The translations under genes and the position numbers were made by a program. From an uncultured Gammaproteobacteria bacterium (GTDB lineage Bacteria > Pseudomonadota > Gammaproteobacteria > Francisellales > CACEW01), in NCBI GenBank assembly GCA_902563055.1, contig CACEWE010000008.1, positions 1-55,535 on the forward strand: a stretch of 55,535 bases of DNA. The letters run 5' to 3'. A model generated the notes under the pieces. The model searched no databases. It saw only the letters and a program-made list of their open reading frames with translations, and was not told the origin of the DNA. Positions 15,464 through 24,114 of the stretch are shown here, piece by piece. How positions within the stretch are numbered: position 1 is the first letter of the stretch; each line of letters starts with the position of its first letter.

Positions 15464-16648
15464 ATGTTACAGCAAAAGACAGGTAAAGTAATAGATAAAT
15501 TAGCGTGGGTATGTATGAGAAATGGGCGTTTATTAGTGACGCGTTCTTTTGGTAAAGATACATTCTACATTCCTGGAGGTAAGAGAGAAGCAGGCGAGAG
15601 CGATCAGCAGGCCTTAGTGCGCGAGGTCCAAGAAGAGGCATCGGTAAGCTTAAAAGAAGATACTATTAAGCTCTATGGTGTTTTTACTGCTCCTGCTCAT
15701 GGTAAAGATCCGGGGGTAATGGTTAAAGTTACAGCGTATTTAGCAGAGTATGAGGGTGTGTTAAAAGCCAATCAAGAAATAGAAGCATTGCGTTGGGTTG
15801 CTTATGGAGAAAAAAAAGATTGTTCTTTAGTGACGGGATTGATTATGGATCAGTTAGAGAGCGAGCAGAAATTTTTTATTGCGCCGCGTATCCCTGGGGG
15901 CCAGTACAAGTGGTGGCTTTTTGATGCAGATGAGACTTTGTTTCATTTTAGGGATAGGGCTGGCTTAGATTTAATGTTTTCTAACTTAAAAAAAGATCCT
16001 TTAAGTGAAGAACAGTATCAGGATTATAAAGAACGTAATGCTATGCTTTGGGCGCAATATGAAGCTGGTGCTATTGACGCGCAAGTGCTTGCAGAAAGAC
16101 GTTTTGAACCTTGGGTTACTGAGCAATACTGTGCATCTAAGCTTAATAATCTTTTCTTAGAGGCTATGGCGAAGGTGTGTAACCCTTTATATGGTGTTGA
16201 AAGCTTATTGCAATCCTTGAAATCACAGGGGGTTCACTTGGGTATTATCTCAAACGGTTTTGCACAATTACAAAAGGTGCGATTAGAGAAGCATAAGCTA
16301 TTGGACTATTTTAATTTTGTCTTAACTTCACAAGAAGCCAAAGTGGCAAAACCGAATCGTGCAATTTTTGATCAAGCGCGCAGTATACATATGGATGGAG
16401 TTGAACCTGAACATGTTCTTATGGTTGGTGATAGTTTGCGTTCAGATATGGCAGGGGCGAAAAATGCAGGGATGGCCTCATGTTGGCTTAATGTTGCAGC
16501 ACAGCCTGTGCCAGTTGGTGTGCCTGCTCCTACGTATGAGGTTTTGTCCTTGCAACATTTGCAGCAATGTAGCAGTGCTCATGTATTTAGAGATGCAGCT
16601 CAGCCTACAGCAAAAGCTGCAATAATTAAAGAAGCTGATGTTTTATAA
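15464..16648 (+). CDS. Nudix hydrolase-HAD phosphatase fusion
   Basis: Residues about 1-145 are a Nudix domain with the box GGKREAGES-ALVREVQEEASV (the Gly of the final E-x-G-U is Ser). Residues about 150-370 are a HAD phosphatase of YjjG/nucleotidase type: LFDADETLF (motif I), IISNG (motif II), AKPNRAIF (motif III Lys) and MVGDSLRSDMAG (motif IV). Such proteins remove phosphates from nucleotides or abnormal nucleotides. In the minimycin/indigoidine pathway a phosphatase domain is reported to act on phosphorylated C-nucleosides, so a pathway or self-protection role is inferred. It starts 12 bases after the NRPS with AAGGAAAA upstream. The fusion itself is seen; the substrate is unknown. Confidence 0.85.
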   Translation: MLQQKTGKVIDKLAWVCMRNGRLLVTRSFGKDTFYIPGGKREAGESDQQALVREVQEEASVSLKEDTIKLYGVFTAPAHGKDPGVMVKVTAYLAEYEGVLKANQEIEALRWVAYGEKKDCSLVTGLIMDQLESEQKFFIAPRIPGGQYKWWLFDADETLFHFRDRAGLDLMFSNLKKDPLSEEQYQDYKERNAMLWAQYEAGAIDAQVLAERRFEPWVTEQYCASKLNNLFLEAMAKVCNPLYGVESLLQSLKSQGVHLGIISNGFAQLQKVRLEKHKLLDYFNFVLTSQEAKVAKPNRAIFDQARSIHMDGVEPEHVLMVGDSLRSDMAGAKNAGMASCWLNVAAQPVPVGVPAPTYEVLSLQHLQQCSSAHVFRDAAQPTAKAAIIKEADVL

Positions 16649-16665
16649 TTTAAAAGGAGGAAATG

Positions 16666-16899
16666 ATGCCACATTTGAATATTAAATATTTTGCCCCACA
16701 GTGGAGTGAAGAAAAAAAAGAGGCTTTAACGCAAGCTTTTTCTGCAGCAGTTGAAGAAATCATTGGGTGCAGCAAAGAGGTGATTTCCATTGCAATGGAG
16801 CCCGTCGCAGAGCTTGATTGGAAAGAGAAGGTCTATCAAGGAGAAATTATCGACAAAAAAGACTTTTTAACACAAGAACCACATTATAATTTAGATTAA
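16666..16899 (+). CDS. Tautomerase family protein (4-oxalocrotonate tautomerase/PptA-like)
   Basis: A 77-residue protein. The second of two consecutive ATGs (16666) is chosen because it places Pro directly after Met, and Pro1 is the catalytic base of this superfamily. AAAGGAGG lies just upstream. MPHLNIKYF and the SIAMEP block match PptA-type proteins in length and pattern. The subunit is a beta-alpha-beta unit that normally oligomerises. In this operon it might tautomerise or isomerise the oxidised glutamine-derived ring, but that is inference. Its co-transcription between the Nudix-HAD and glycosidase genes (14 and 22 bases away) is clear. Confidence 0.8.
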   Translation: MPHLNIKYFAPQWSEEKKEALTQAFSAAVEEIIGCSKEVISIAMEPVAELDWKEKVYQGEIIDKKDFLTQEPHYNLD

Positions 16900-16921
16900 A
16901 TCAAATAAAAGGAGAAACATC

Positions 16922-17902
16922 ATGCGTAAAGCAAATTTAGATCATCCATTACTAAGTTATTCAGAAGAAGTAGCTGAAGCCTTAAATGCTTCTGAGCCAG
17001 TTGTAGCCCTAGAGTCTACTGTAATTGCTCATGGCTTACCGTATCCTAAGAATGTAAAAACCGCTCAAGATATGGAGGCGGCGGTGCGCCGAGGTGGTGC
17101 AGTGCCTGCTACCATTGGTTTGGATAAGGGTAAATTTATCATTGGTATGAGTAGTGATGATATCGAACGTTTTGCCTCTACTGATGGCATACCAAAAGTA
17201 AGCTCTCGAGATATCCCTATTGTTTTGGCGCAAGGTGGTATGGGGGCAACAACGGTTGCATCATCAATTGTAGCGGCGGATTTAGCTAATATTGCTTTTT
17301 TTGCATCAGCAGGAATTGGCGGGGTGCATCGTGATGCGCAGCAAAGTATGGATATTTCTGCTGATCTAGTACAATTTACTAGATCGCAAGTTGCAGTAGT
17401 CTGTGCTGGTGCAAAAAGTATTTTAGATTTAGGCCTAACGATGGAGTATCTAGAAACACAGTGTGTTCCGGTAATTGCATATGAAAGTAATGATTTTCCT
17501 GCCTTTTATTGTGTTTCAAGTGGGGTGAAGAGTCCGCATCGTATTGATGATCGAAGCTTGATTGCAAGGTCCATTGAAAAACATTGGCAGCTTGGCAATA
17601 AAAGTGCAGTGCTTGTAACCCACCCTATTGCCGCTGAAGATGCTATTGATAAAGCAGTAGTAGATATAATCATTGATAAGGCAATGGTTGAAGCTGAAAA
17701 AGATGGAGTTTCTGGCCCCATGATGACCCCTTATTTGATGAGGGCAGTTGGTAAAGCAACAGAGGGTAGAACGGTTCAAGCTAATATGTCTGTTTTAATT
17801 AGTAATGCTGAAGTGGCAGGTAAATTAGCCCATACGCATGCTAAAATGCTAAGAGGTGCGTGCGTTGAGCCTAAGCATGAACAAGTAGTTGTGGCAAGCT
17901 AG
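16922..17902 (+). CDS. indA: Pseudouridine-5'-phosphate glycosidase-like protein (IndA/MinB type)
   Basis: This 326-residue PsuG-family protein shows the signature [17 protein letters not shown] (about 28-44) and the active-site segment [19 protein letters not shown] (about 160-178), including the Lys that forms the ribose Schiff base in PsuG. These enzymes make or break C-C bonds between ribose-5-phosphate and uracil-like rings. Homologues accompany NRPS genes in indigoidine clusters, and in the minimycin pathway the homologue is thought to join ribose-5-phosphate to the NRPS-derived ring. A good Shine-Dalgarno (AAAGGAGAAA) precedes the ATG. Simple pseudouridine breakdown is less likely, because no pseudouridine kinase is adjacent. 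Confidence 0.88.
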   Translation: MRKANLDHPLLSYSEEVAEALNASEPVVALESTVIAHGLPYPKNVKTAQDMEAAVRRGGAVPATIGLDKGKFIIGMSSDDIERFASTDGIPKVSSRDIPIVLAQGGMGATTVASSIVAADLANIAFFASAGIGGVHRDAQQSMDISADLVQFTRSQVAVVCAGAKSILDLGLTMEYLETQCVPVIAYESNDFPAFYCVSSGVKSPHRIDDRSLIARSIEKHWQLGNKSAVLVTHPIAAEDAIDKAVVDIIIDKAMVEAEKDGVSGPMMTPYLMRAVGKATEGRTVQANMSVLISNAEVAGKLAHTHAKMLRGACVEPKHEQVVVAS

Positions 17903-17911
17903 GAGATGACT

Positions 17912-18589
17912 ATGAAAAAAGCAATAATCTTTGATTTAGATGGTACATTAATTGACACGCCAAGCGGTATAGTTGAGACTATGTCGGCAACGTTAGCGCA
18001 TATGAAAAGAGATCCTGTGGATCCGGACATTATTCGTGCTACCATTGGAATGCCGTTAAATAAAGCGTTTGCTAAGCTATTGGATGTAGAGTTAAGTAAA
18101 GATGCGACATTAATTCAAACAGCCATACTAACCTATCAGGCATTATTTAAAGAAATTGTATTACCTAAGGCGAAAACATTGATATTTCCTGGGGTAAGAG
18201 AGGGTCTTTTAATATTGCAGTCAAAAGGTTATCGTTTAGCTGTTGCCACCAGTAAAGTATATAAGAGTGCTAAAAGCCTTATAGAAGCAGCGGAGTTATG
18301 GCATTTCTTTGATCTTGTTCTTGGTGCAGACGATGTCTCTATGCCTAAGCCTGATCCAGAAATGGGTAAGCTTGCTTTGTCTAGACTAGGTGTTTTGCCT
18401 GAAAATGCAGTGATGGTGGGTGATACAACCCATGACTTACTCATGGCAAAGTCTTGTGGTATGCCGGCTATTGCCGTTACGTATGGTGTGCATGATGTGG
18501 TGCAATTGCAATCAGCTTCGCCGCAGTGGCAGGTAGATACATTTTCAGAAGTTTTGGATTGTGTCATAGTGAAGGAAGCTGTATTGTGA
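17912..18589 (+). CDS. indB: HAD-family phosphatase (phosphoglycolate phosphatase-like; IndB position)
   Basis: This 225-residue HAD hydrolase has IIFDLDGTLIDTPSG (motif I, nucleophile Asp), a helical cap (about 15-85), VATSK (motif II), PKPDPEMG (motif III Lys) and MVGDTTHDLLMAK (motif IV). The ATG at 17912 is preferred over 17906 because AGGAG lies 6 bases upstream of it but directly abuts the earlier ATG. It follows the glycosidase by 9 bases and overlaps the next gene by 4. Its place beside an IndA-like gene is that of IndB, a phosphatase expected to dephosphorylate the C-nucleotide product. The substrate is inferred from context only. Confidence 0.85.
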   Translation: MKKAIIFDLDGTLIDTPSGIVETMSATLAHMKRDPVDPDIIRATIGMPLNKAFAKLLDVELSKDATLIQTAILTYQALFKEIVLPKAKTLIFPGVREGLLILQSKGYRLAVATSKVYKSAKSLIEAAELWHFFDLVLGADDVSMPKPDPEMGKLALSRLGVLPENAVMVGDTTHDLLMAKSCGMPAIAVTYGVHDVVQLQSASPQWQVDTFSEVLDCVIVKEAVL

Positions 18590-19803
18590 ATCAGACAAAA
18601 ATAATGATAGATGCACTCTTAAATGATAAACGTTATGACATTGAGTTTAATGGTCATTTGAGCAATCATAATAAACATGCAGTGATTGCTTTGTGGAAAC
18701 TAGGAGCAGATCACGATACCATAAGAAATTATTATGATACCTATGCAAATGAGACGCCTTATGGTTTTGCTTTAGAGCCGCCAAGAGTGCCTATGGTTTC
18801 AATAACAGAGGCAAACTGGAAGAATTATTTGGGTAAGCGTACGAGCTTTTGGTCTTACTGTGATTTTTATCAGTGTCAAGTGCAACAAAAAGGTCTCAAG
18901 GCGGTGTTACAAGAATTTTTGCCACAGTTATTGCCTGGTTGGGTTGGAGCTTTGACTCATGGTGCAATTCATATGGGTTGGGCATTGGATGCTGCAAATG
19001 AGTGGATGTGTATTGAGGGTCTGGCGTATATGTCTTATGTCTATGTAGATATGCAGCCACAAAGATGTTTCCAAGATACTCGAACTGAATCTAGTACAAA
19101 AATGCCATTAGATTCTTTGTTGGATATTGCGCATTATTGGCAGGATCATCAAGCAACGTTACCTTGCTGGATTGAGTCTTTAATTGAGGAAAATATGCGT
19201 ACCAATCAAGCGGGTATTCATGGAGAGTTGATGCGTTCAGGTTTGCAGCATAGAATTGCAGTGATGTTTAGTCATGGGCATCAGCAAATGTATATGCGTC
19301 CCCAGTGGATAGATCAACTTTCTCTGGAGGATATTTGGCAGCAGTTACATTATCTCGTTGCTTTAGTGTATATGGCTTATAAGGGTGATTTTTTTATTTT
19401 GCATTTGCTTACATCGCTACATGCGATGGAGCATATGGCCTTGCATTTGCATACAAATGTCCAAAAAGAATGTGTGCATCTTTATTGGATGGGTTTAATT
19501 GGTCTGATGTTTGCTAAGGCACAGGTTCTTGAGCCACAGACGTTAAATGCTTTGAATGGCAAATATCAAAGTCAGTATGATAGGGAGCCGTTAGATGAGC
19601 AGGATCCTCTCTCTTGGAGTGCAATTATTGCCAGAGCAAAGCAAGAAGTGGAAGAGCATAATCCTAAGTTGGTTTATGTATTAAAAAGAATGTGGCTTTT
19701 ATCAGGTAAGCGATCTATTTTTCGTTTGGCGGCTTCGGAGTTTACCCAAACGCCTATTTTGCCAAAATCTTTTGAAAAACCACCAGTTTATGAAGCAGTA
19801 TAA
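18586..19803 (+). CDS. DUF4243 / questin oxidase-like protein
   Basis: The GTG at 18586 overlaps the stop of the preceding HAD gene (GTGA), indicating translational coupling; an earlier in-frame start would lie deep inside that gene. The 405-residue product has the features of the DUF4243 (AflY/questin oxidase-like) family: SNHNKHAVIALWKLGA and YYDTYA near the N terminus, LTHGAIHMGWAL (about 123-134), and a late His-rich block LHLLTSLHAMEHM (about 279-291). Relatives act in aromatic polyketide ring-cleaving oxidation, so an oxidative tailoring role in this operon is inferred. I do not know it as a standard indigoidine gene, which makes it a useful marker that the product may differ. Confidence 0.75.
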   Translation: MNQTKIMIDALLNDKRYDIEFNGHLSNHNKHAVIALWKLGADHDTIRNYYDTYANETPYGFALEPPRVPMVSITEANWKNYLGKRTSFWSYCDFYQCQVQQKGLKAVLQEFLPQLLPGWVGALTHGAIHMGWALDAANEWMCIEGLAYMSYVYVDMQPQRCFQDTRTESSTKMPLDSLLDIAHYWQDHQATLPCWIESLIEENMRTNQAGIHGELMRSGLQHRIAVMFSHGHQQMYMRPQWIDQLSLEDIWQQLHYLVALVYMAYKGDFFILHLLTSLHAMEHMALHLHTNVQKECVHLYWMGLIGLMFAKAQVLEPQTLNALNGKYQSQYDREPLDEQDPLSWSAIIARAKQEVEEHNPKLVYVLKRMWLLSGKRSIFRLAASEFTQTPILPKSFEKPPVYEAV

Positions 19804-19812
19804 GGATTGACT

Positions 19813-21264
19813 ATGTTTGGTGATCAAGAAGTTACAAGACTTACGTATCAAGAAGCCGTTCATAATGCGTGGCTTCTTGCCGGTACTTTTGCATTATCTC
19901 GTCTTGCAGGGGCAGGTCAAAGCTTGGGCTTAAGTTTGGTTTTGCCTTATCTTGATGAGGTTCCAATGGCCCCAGCTTCTGGTGCAACGATGTTTAACGT
20001 TTTACAAGGTTTTCTTGGTGGCACACGGGGCTTGCTTTCATCAAGCAACGTGTTTGTTAGTAATTTAAAGGGTGCAGGCCAGTATGAAAGGGTAGGTCCA
20101 GCTATTAATCAAGGCCTTGTTGCTGCAACCCTCGCAGGTTTGGCGGTAACTGGGGTTTTTTATTTTTCACAATCATGGTTGTTATGGTTTGGGGCGCAGC
20201 AGCAAATAGCGAAAAATACCGGTAATTTTTTACAAGTGGCAGCTTATGGGGTATTGCCTATGAACTATGCTTTTGTTGATCAGCTTTCATTGTTAGCTAT
20301 GGGGTATAAAAACCCTGCAATGGCGCTTAATGCTTTTTATTCGGTAAGTTCTTTGGCGATCGGCATTCCTTTGGCATTACATTCAAAGAAAGGTTTAGAG
20401 TATCTGGCTCTAGGTTTAACTATTGGTGCGTATTTAACGTGGTTTGTGGGTCGGGCTTATATGTACCTTAAAAAGGATGGGGGTGAAAGGATAAAAGATA
20501 AGTATGATTTATTTAGCTTAAGTTTAGAAAGTGGGTCTTCAGCGTGCCAGTGGTTAAAAATAGCCTTGCCTACTATGGCACAAGCATTGAGTGAATGGTT
20601 ACCCACTTTATTAATTTCAATTCTAATATCGAGCATGGCGCAATCTGGATCACAATATGCAGATGCACAAGAGCCGTCTATGCAGTTGCTTATTGTATTA
20701 AATCAGATACTAATGGGTTTAGGGACGGCAGCAACGACGATGGTGGCGACCCTAATAGGTCAGGGTGATGCACAAAAGACCATGGAGGCAAAACAAATAG
20801 TAAAATCAAATATTCTCACTCAGGTTCATGCTAATTTTAAGGTAACGCTTTGTTGTGTCTTGCCTTTTGGCTGTCTTTTGCTTTCTATGCCGCATCCTTT
20901 TACACGTTTATTTACCACGAATAAAGAAGCGTATGATTTATCTGATACGCTCGTGCGTTATACTGGGGGGAGTTTTGTTTTTGATGGCCTTAGAAATGTA
21001 ATGACTGGCCATATTTTAGGTAAGAAAAAAATGACTGATAATATTTATAGTTCTACCTCTAATGTATGCATTACCACCATCTTAGGCGTGGGGGCTGGTT
21101 GGCTTTTGTCTAGCAAGCCAAATGAAGGCCCAGAGAATTATTTTTTAACACGTGGCTTAAGTATAGTGTTAGCGCATATCAGTTTGAGTTTTTGGTGGTA
21201 TAAAGGCGTGAAGGAGGATGCATTGCTTAAAAAAGAGGAGCAACAGGCTTTAGTCGGGGCTTAG
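19813..21264 (+). CDS. MATE-family efflux transporter
   Basis: A 483-residue polytopic membrane protein with about 12 hydrophobic segments and the MATE pattern of two homologous halves; examples are LLAGTFALSRLAGAGQSLG near the N terminus and IALPTMAQALSEWLPTLL opening the second half. MATE proteins export organic compounds using Na+ or H+ gradients. It is the last gene of the NRPS operon, 9 bases after the DUF4243 gene, so it is the probable exporter of the pathway product. ATG 19813 is used, with TAAGGA upstream; the TTG at 19807 is an unlikely start. No terminator was seen in the 170 bases that follow. Confidence 0.85.
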   Translation: MFGDQEVTRLTYQEAVHNAWLLAGTFALSRLAGAGQSLGLSLVLPYLDEVPMAPASGATMFNVLQGFLGGTRGLLSSSNVFVSNLKGAGQYERVGPAINQGLVAATLAGLAVTGVFYFSQSWLLWFGAQQQIAKNTGNFLQVAAYGVLPMNYAFVDQLSLLAMGYKNPAMALNAFYSVSSLAIGIPLALHSKKGLEYLALGLTIGAYLTWFVGRAYMYLKKDGGERIKDKYDLFSLSLESGSSACQWLKIALPTMAQALSEWLPTLLISILISSMAQSGSQYADAQEPSMQLLIVLNQILMGLGTAATTMVATLIGQGDAQKTMEAKQIVKSNILTQVHANFKVTLCCVLPFGCLLLSMPHPFTRLFTTNKEAYDLSDTLVRYTGGSFVFDGLRNVMTGHILGKKKMTDNIYSSTSNVCITTILGVGAGWLLSSKPNEGPENYFLTRGLSIVLAHISLSFWWYKGVKEDALLKKEEQQALVGA

Positions 21265-21434
21265 ATTTGAATGCTTTATAGGGAACATATTAAAACAAGA
21301 TCTTATAAGTTTAGCTTGACCTATATGCAGGTTTTGTTAGAGTTGGGTTATTTATTGGGGCGCTAGCTTTAATTAATTTTCATAAGCGTTATTAGCTGTA
21401 GCTAGATATTAGGGGTATAACAAAGGAGACAGGC

Positions 21435-22622
21435 GTGAGCTGCAGTAAAAAATATTTGCAATATTTAATGATTATTGTGCCGATACTTAATTTTTTGCCA
21501 GGCATTGGTATTGATCTTTATGCACCGAGTTTACCAGCAATTGCAAGCCATATGCAGATTTCGGTGATGCTGGCAAAAAACACCATTACCATTACGATGT
21601 TTGGGATTGCAGTTGGGGGCTTGTTTTTTGGGGCCTTAATGGATGTTGTTGGTCGCAAAAAGGTGATAATTTTTGGTTTGTTGATCTTTATGGTGGCGAG
21701 TTTTTTAGCTTGTTTTGCAGATAATATTGTTCAGTTGATGATTGTTCGCTTTATACAAGGCGTCATGATCTCAACCGCAACAATCGGATCTAGAACGCTG
21801 GTGATGGATAACTTTTCTGGCAAACAATTAACAATAGCAATGTTGTATACTTCTATTGCCTATGGTTTAGGTCCTATTATTGGTCCATTTGTAGGGGGGA
21901 TCTTGCAACACTATTTTTTCTGGCAAGCTAATTTTATTGCCTACGGTGTTTTTAGCATAGTGTTGTTCCTGTTAGTATGCTTTGGGGTGCGTGATCACCA
22001 TATTGCTGATGATGCATTTCATTTTAAAACGATCCTTAAGAATTATGGCCAGGTACTTTGTCATCGACAGTTTTTAGCGGGCATCGTTATTTTGGGTGGG
22101 GTATTGTTTTTCCAGCTTTTATTCGCAGCGGTTGGGCCTTTTGTTGTCCAAGAAGAATTAGGCTATTCCTCTATCGTATATGGTAATTTATCTTTATGTA
22201 TTGGTGCTGCGTATTTGCTTGGAACTTTAATGAATCGGTTTTTGGTTCATCGTTATAGTGCTCAAAGAATAATGGCTATGGGTTTGGTGATTATTATGCT
22301 TGGGTGTTTATTGCAGTTAGGCTTTGGCTTATGCTTGCCCTTATCACTTTTTACCTTAGTGGTGCCGGTAGGGGTAATTGTTTTTGCTTGTGGTTTTATT
22401 TTTGCTAATGTGATGACTGCAAGTTTGCAGCTTTTCCCTAAAAAAAGAGGCAGTGCTTCTGCTGCTCAAGCCAGTTCTTTAGTGTTGATAGGTTCTTTAA
22501 TTCTTTATGGTATTAGCCATGTTCAAATCAGCTCCGTGCTGCAATTATTTCCGTTTGTATTGGCCATTGTGCTGGTGCAGACCTTACTTTTTGTTTTTAG
22601 CTACCGTAAGGTTCTATCGTAA
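21435..22622 (+). CDS. Bcr/CflA-type multidrug MFS transporter, copy 1
   Basis: This 395-residue, 12-segment MFS protein has the Bcr/CflA features: IDLYAPSLPAIA in TM1, and the A-motif GALMDVVGRKKVI between TM2 and TM3. It should be a proton-driven drug exporter of the inner membrane. The GTG start at 21435 has AAGGAGAC upstream and is the only start giving the paralogue's N terminus (SKKYLQYLMIIVPIL). It is close to identical in sequence to the next gene. It might serve the adjacent biosynthetic operon, but no direct link is visible. Confidence 0.87.
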   Translation: MSCSKKYLQYLMIIVPILNFLPGIGIDLYAPSLPAIASHMQISVMLAKNTITITMFGIAVGGLFFGALMDVVGRKKVIIFGLLIFMVASFLACFADNIVQLMIVRFIQGVMISTATIGSRTLVMDNFSGKQLTIAMLYTSIAYGLGPIIGPFVGGILQHYFFWQANFIAYGVFSIVLFLLVCFGVRDHHIADDAFHFKTILKNYGQVLCHRQFLAGIVILGGVLFFQLLFAAVGPFVVQEELGYSSIVYGNLSLCIGAAYLLGTLMNRFLVHRYSAQRIMAMGLVIIMLGCLLQLGFGLCLPLSLFTLVVPVGVIVFACGFIFANVMTASLQLFPKKRGSASAAQASSLVLIGSLILYGISHVQISSVLQLFPFVLAIVLVQTLLFVFSYRKVLS

Positions 22623-22776
22623 TGTGCTGCTAAGCGGTTTATAATTTTCTTATCTACATCATTCTAAAAAGGTTGTTGCAATCTTCTTTCAATCCCTAGT
22701 TATTATGCCTATATTTTCTGGGGTTTTATCGTTATTTATTATATAATAGCGCCACTATAATGTTGATTGTTCTATC

Positions 22777-23961
22777 ATGGCCAGTAAAAAATATTTGCAA
22801 TATTTAATGATTATTGTGCCGATACTTGGTTTTTTATCTGGTATTGGTACTAATCTTTATGCGCCAAGTTTGCCAGCAATTGCAAACCATATGCAAATTT
22901 CGGTGATGCTGGCAAAAAACACGATTACGATTGCGATGTTTGGGATTGCAGTTGGTTGCTTGTTCTTTGGTGCCTTAATGGATGTTGTTGGTCGCAAAAA
23001 GGTGATAGTTTTTGGTTTGTTGATCTTTATGGTGGTGAGTTTTTTAGCGTGTTTTGCAGATAATATTGTTCAATTTATGATTATTCGCTTTATACAAGGT
23101 GTCATGATTTCAACTGCAGCGATAGGCTCTAGAACGCTGCTGATGGATAACTTTACTGGCAAACAATTAACAATTGCAATGTTGTATACATCTATTGCCT
23201 ATGGTTTAGGTCCTATTATTGGGCCGTTTGTGGGAGGTATATTGCAGCATTATTTTTTCTGGCAAGCTAATTTTATTGCTTATGGTGTGTACAGTTTCAT
23301 ATTATTCCTGTTAATATGCTTTGGGGTGCGCGATCGCTATATTGCTGATGAGGCATTTCATTTTAAAACGATCTTTAAAAATTATGTTCAGGTGCTTTGT
23401 CATCGAGAGTTTTTAGCGGGCATGGTTATTTTGGGTGGGGTATTGTTTTTTCAGCTTTTATTTGCAGTGGTAGGGCCTTTTGTTGTCCAAGAAGAATTAG
23501 GCTATTCCTCTATCGTATATGGTAATTTATCTTTATGTATTGGTACTGCGTATTTGCTTGGAACTTTAATGAATCGATTTTTGATTCATCGTTATAGTAC
23601 TCAAATAATAATGGTTATGGGGTTGGTGATTATTATGCTTGGATGTTTGTTACAGTTAGGCTTTGGCTTATGCTTGCCCTTATCACTTTTTACCTTGGTG
23701 GTGCCAATTGGGGTGATTGTTTTTGGTTGTGGTTTTATTTTTGCTAATGTGGTGGCTGCAAGTTTACAACTTTTTCCTAAAAAAAGAGGCAGTGCTTCTG
23801 CTGTTCAAGTTAGTTCTTTAGTGTTAATAGGCTCTTTAATTATTTATGGTATTAGCCATGTTCAAATCAGCGTTGTGCTGCAATTATTTCCGTTTGTATT
23901 AACCGTTGTACTGGTGCAGACCTTACTTTTTGTTTTTAGCTTCCGTAAGATTCTATCGTAA
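22777..23961 (+). CDS. Bcr/CflA-type multidrug MFS transporter, copy 2
   Basis: A 394-residue paralogue of the preceding gene, with the same TM1 and A-motif (GALMDVVGRKKVI) and differences scattered mainly in membrane segments. Its upstream region, unlike that of copy 1, resembles the region upstream of cysS, including a TATAAT at 22742-22747 aligned with the one at 24081. It therefore probably has its own promoter. There is no strong Shine-Dalgarno. Both copies have uninterrupted frames, so the duplication has been kept as functional sequence. Confidence 0.87.
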   Translation: MASKKYLQYLMIIVPILGFLSGIGTNLYAPSLPAIANHMQISVMLAKNTITIAMFGIAVGCLFFGALMDVVGRKKVIVFGLLIFMVVSFLACFADNIVQFMIIRFIQGVMISTAAIGSRTLLMDNFTGKQLTIAMLYTSIAYGLGPIIGPFVGGILQHYFFWQANFIAYGVYSFILFLLICFGVRDRYIADEAFHFKTIFKNYVQVLCHREFLAGMVILGGVLFFQLLFAVVGPFVVQEELGYSSIVYGNLSLCIGTAYLLGTLMNRFLIHRYSTQIIMVMGLVIIMLGCLLQLGFGLCLPLSLFTLVVPIGVIVFGCGFIFANVVAASLQLFPKKRGSASAVQVSSLVLIGSLIIYGISHVQISVVLQLFPFVLTVVLVQTLLFVFSFRKILS

Positions 23962-24080
23962 TGCCTTACTTTGTGATCTATGATTTTCGTATGTGCATCA
24001 TTGTGAAAAGGTCGATATGATCTTCTTTCATTTCCCGGTCATTATGCCTAGATCTGCTGGGATTTCACCATTATTTACCT

Positions 24081-24086
24081 TATAAT
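24081..24086 (+). promoter_or_regulatory. Probable -10 element of cysS
   Basis: TATAAT lies 29 bases before the chosen GTG start. Transcription would begin near 24092, leaving the ATG at 24097 almost leaderless and supporting the GTG at 24115, which has CAGGAGC in front. No clear -35 was identified. Confidence 0.5.
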
Positions 24087-24114
24087 AAGCCCTTTTATGA
24101 CCAGGAGCATAACC

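Larger units (their letters stand above)
21435..24100 (+). repeat. Tandem gene duplication of about 1.34 kb (transporter plus downstream promoter region)
   Basis: Unit 1 runs from 21435 to about 22776 and unit 2 from 22777 to about 24100. Similarity covers the whole transporter and continues through the 3' intergenic region (shared atcttctttca, attatgccta and tataata). The repeated unit is therefore transporter plus the upstream region of cysS. Confidence 0.85.
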
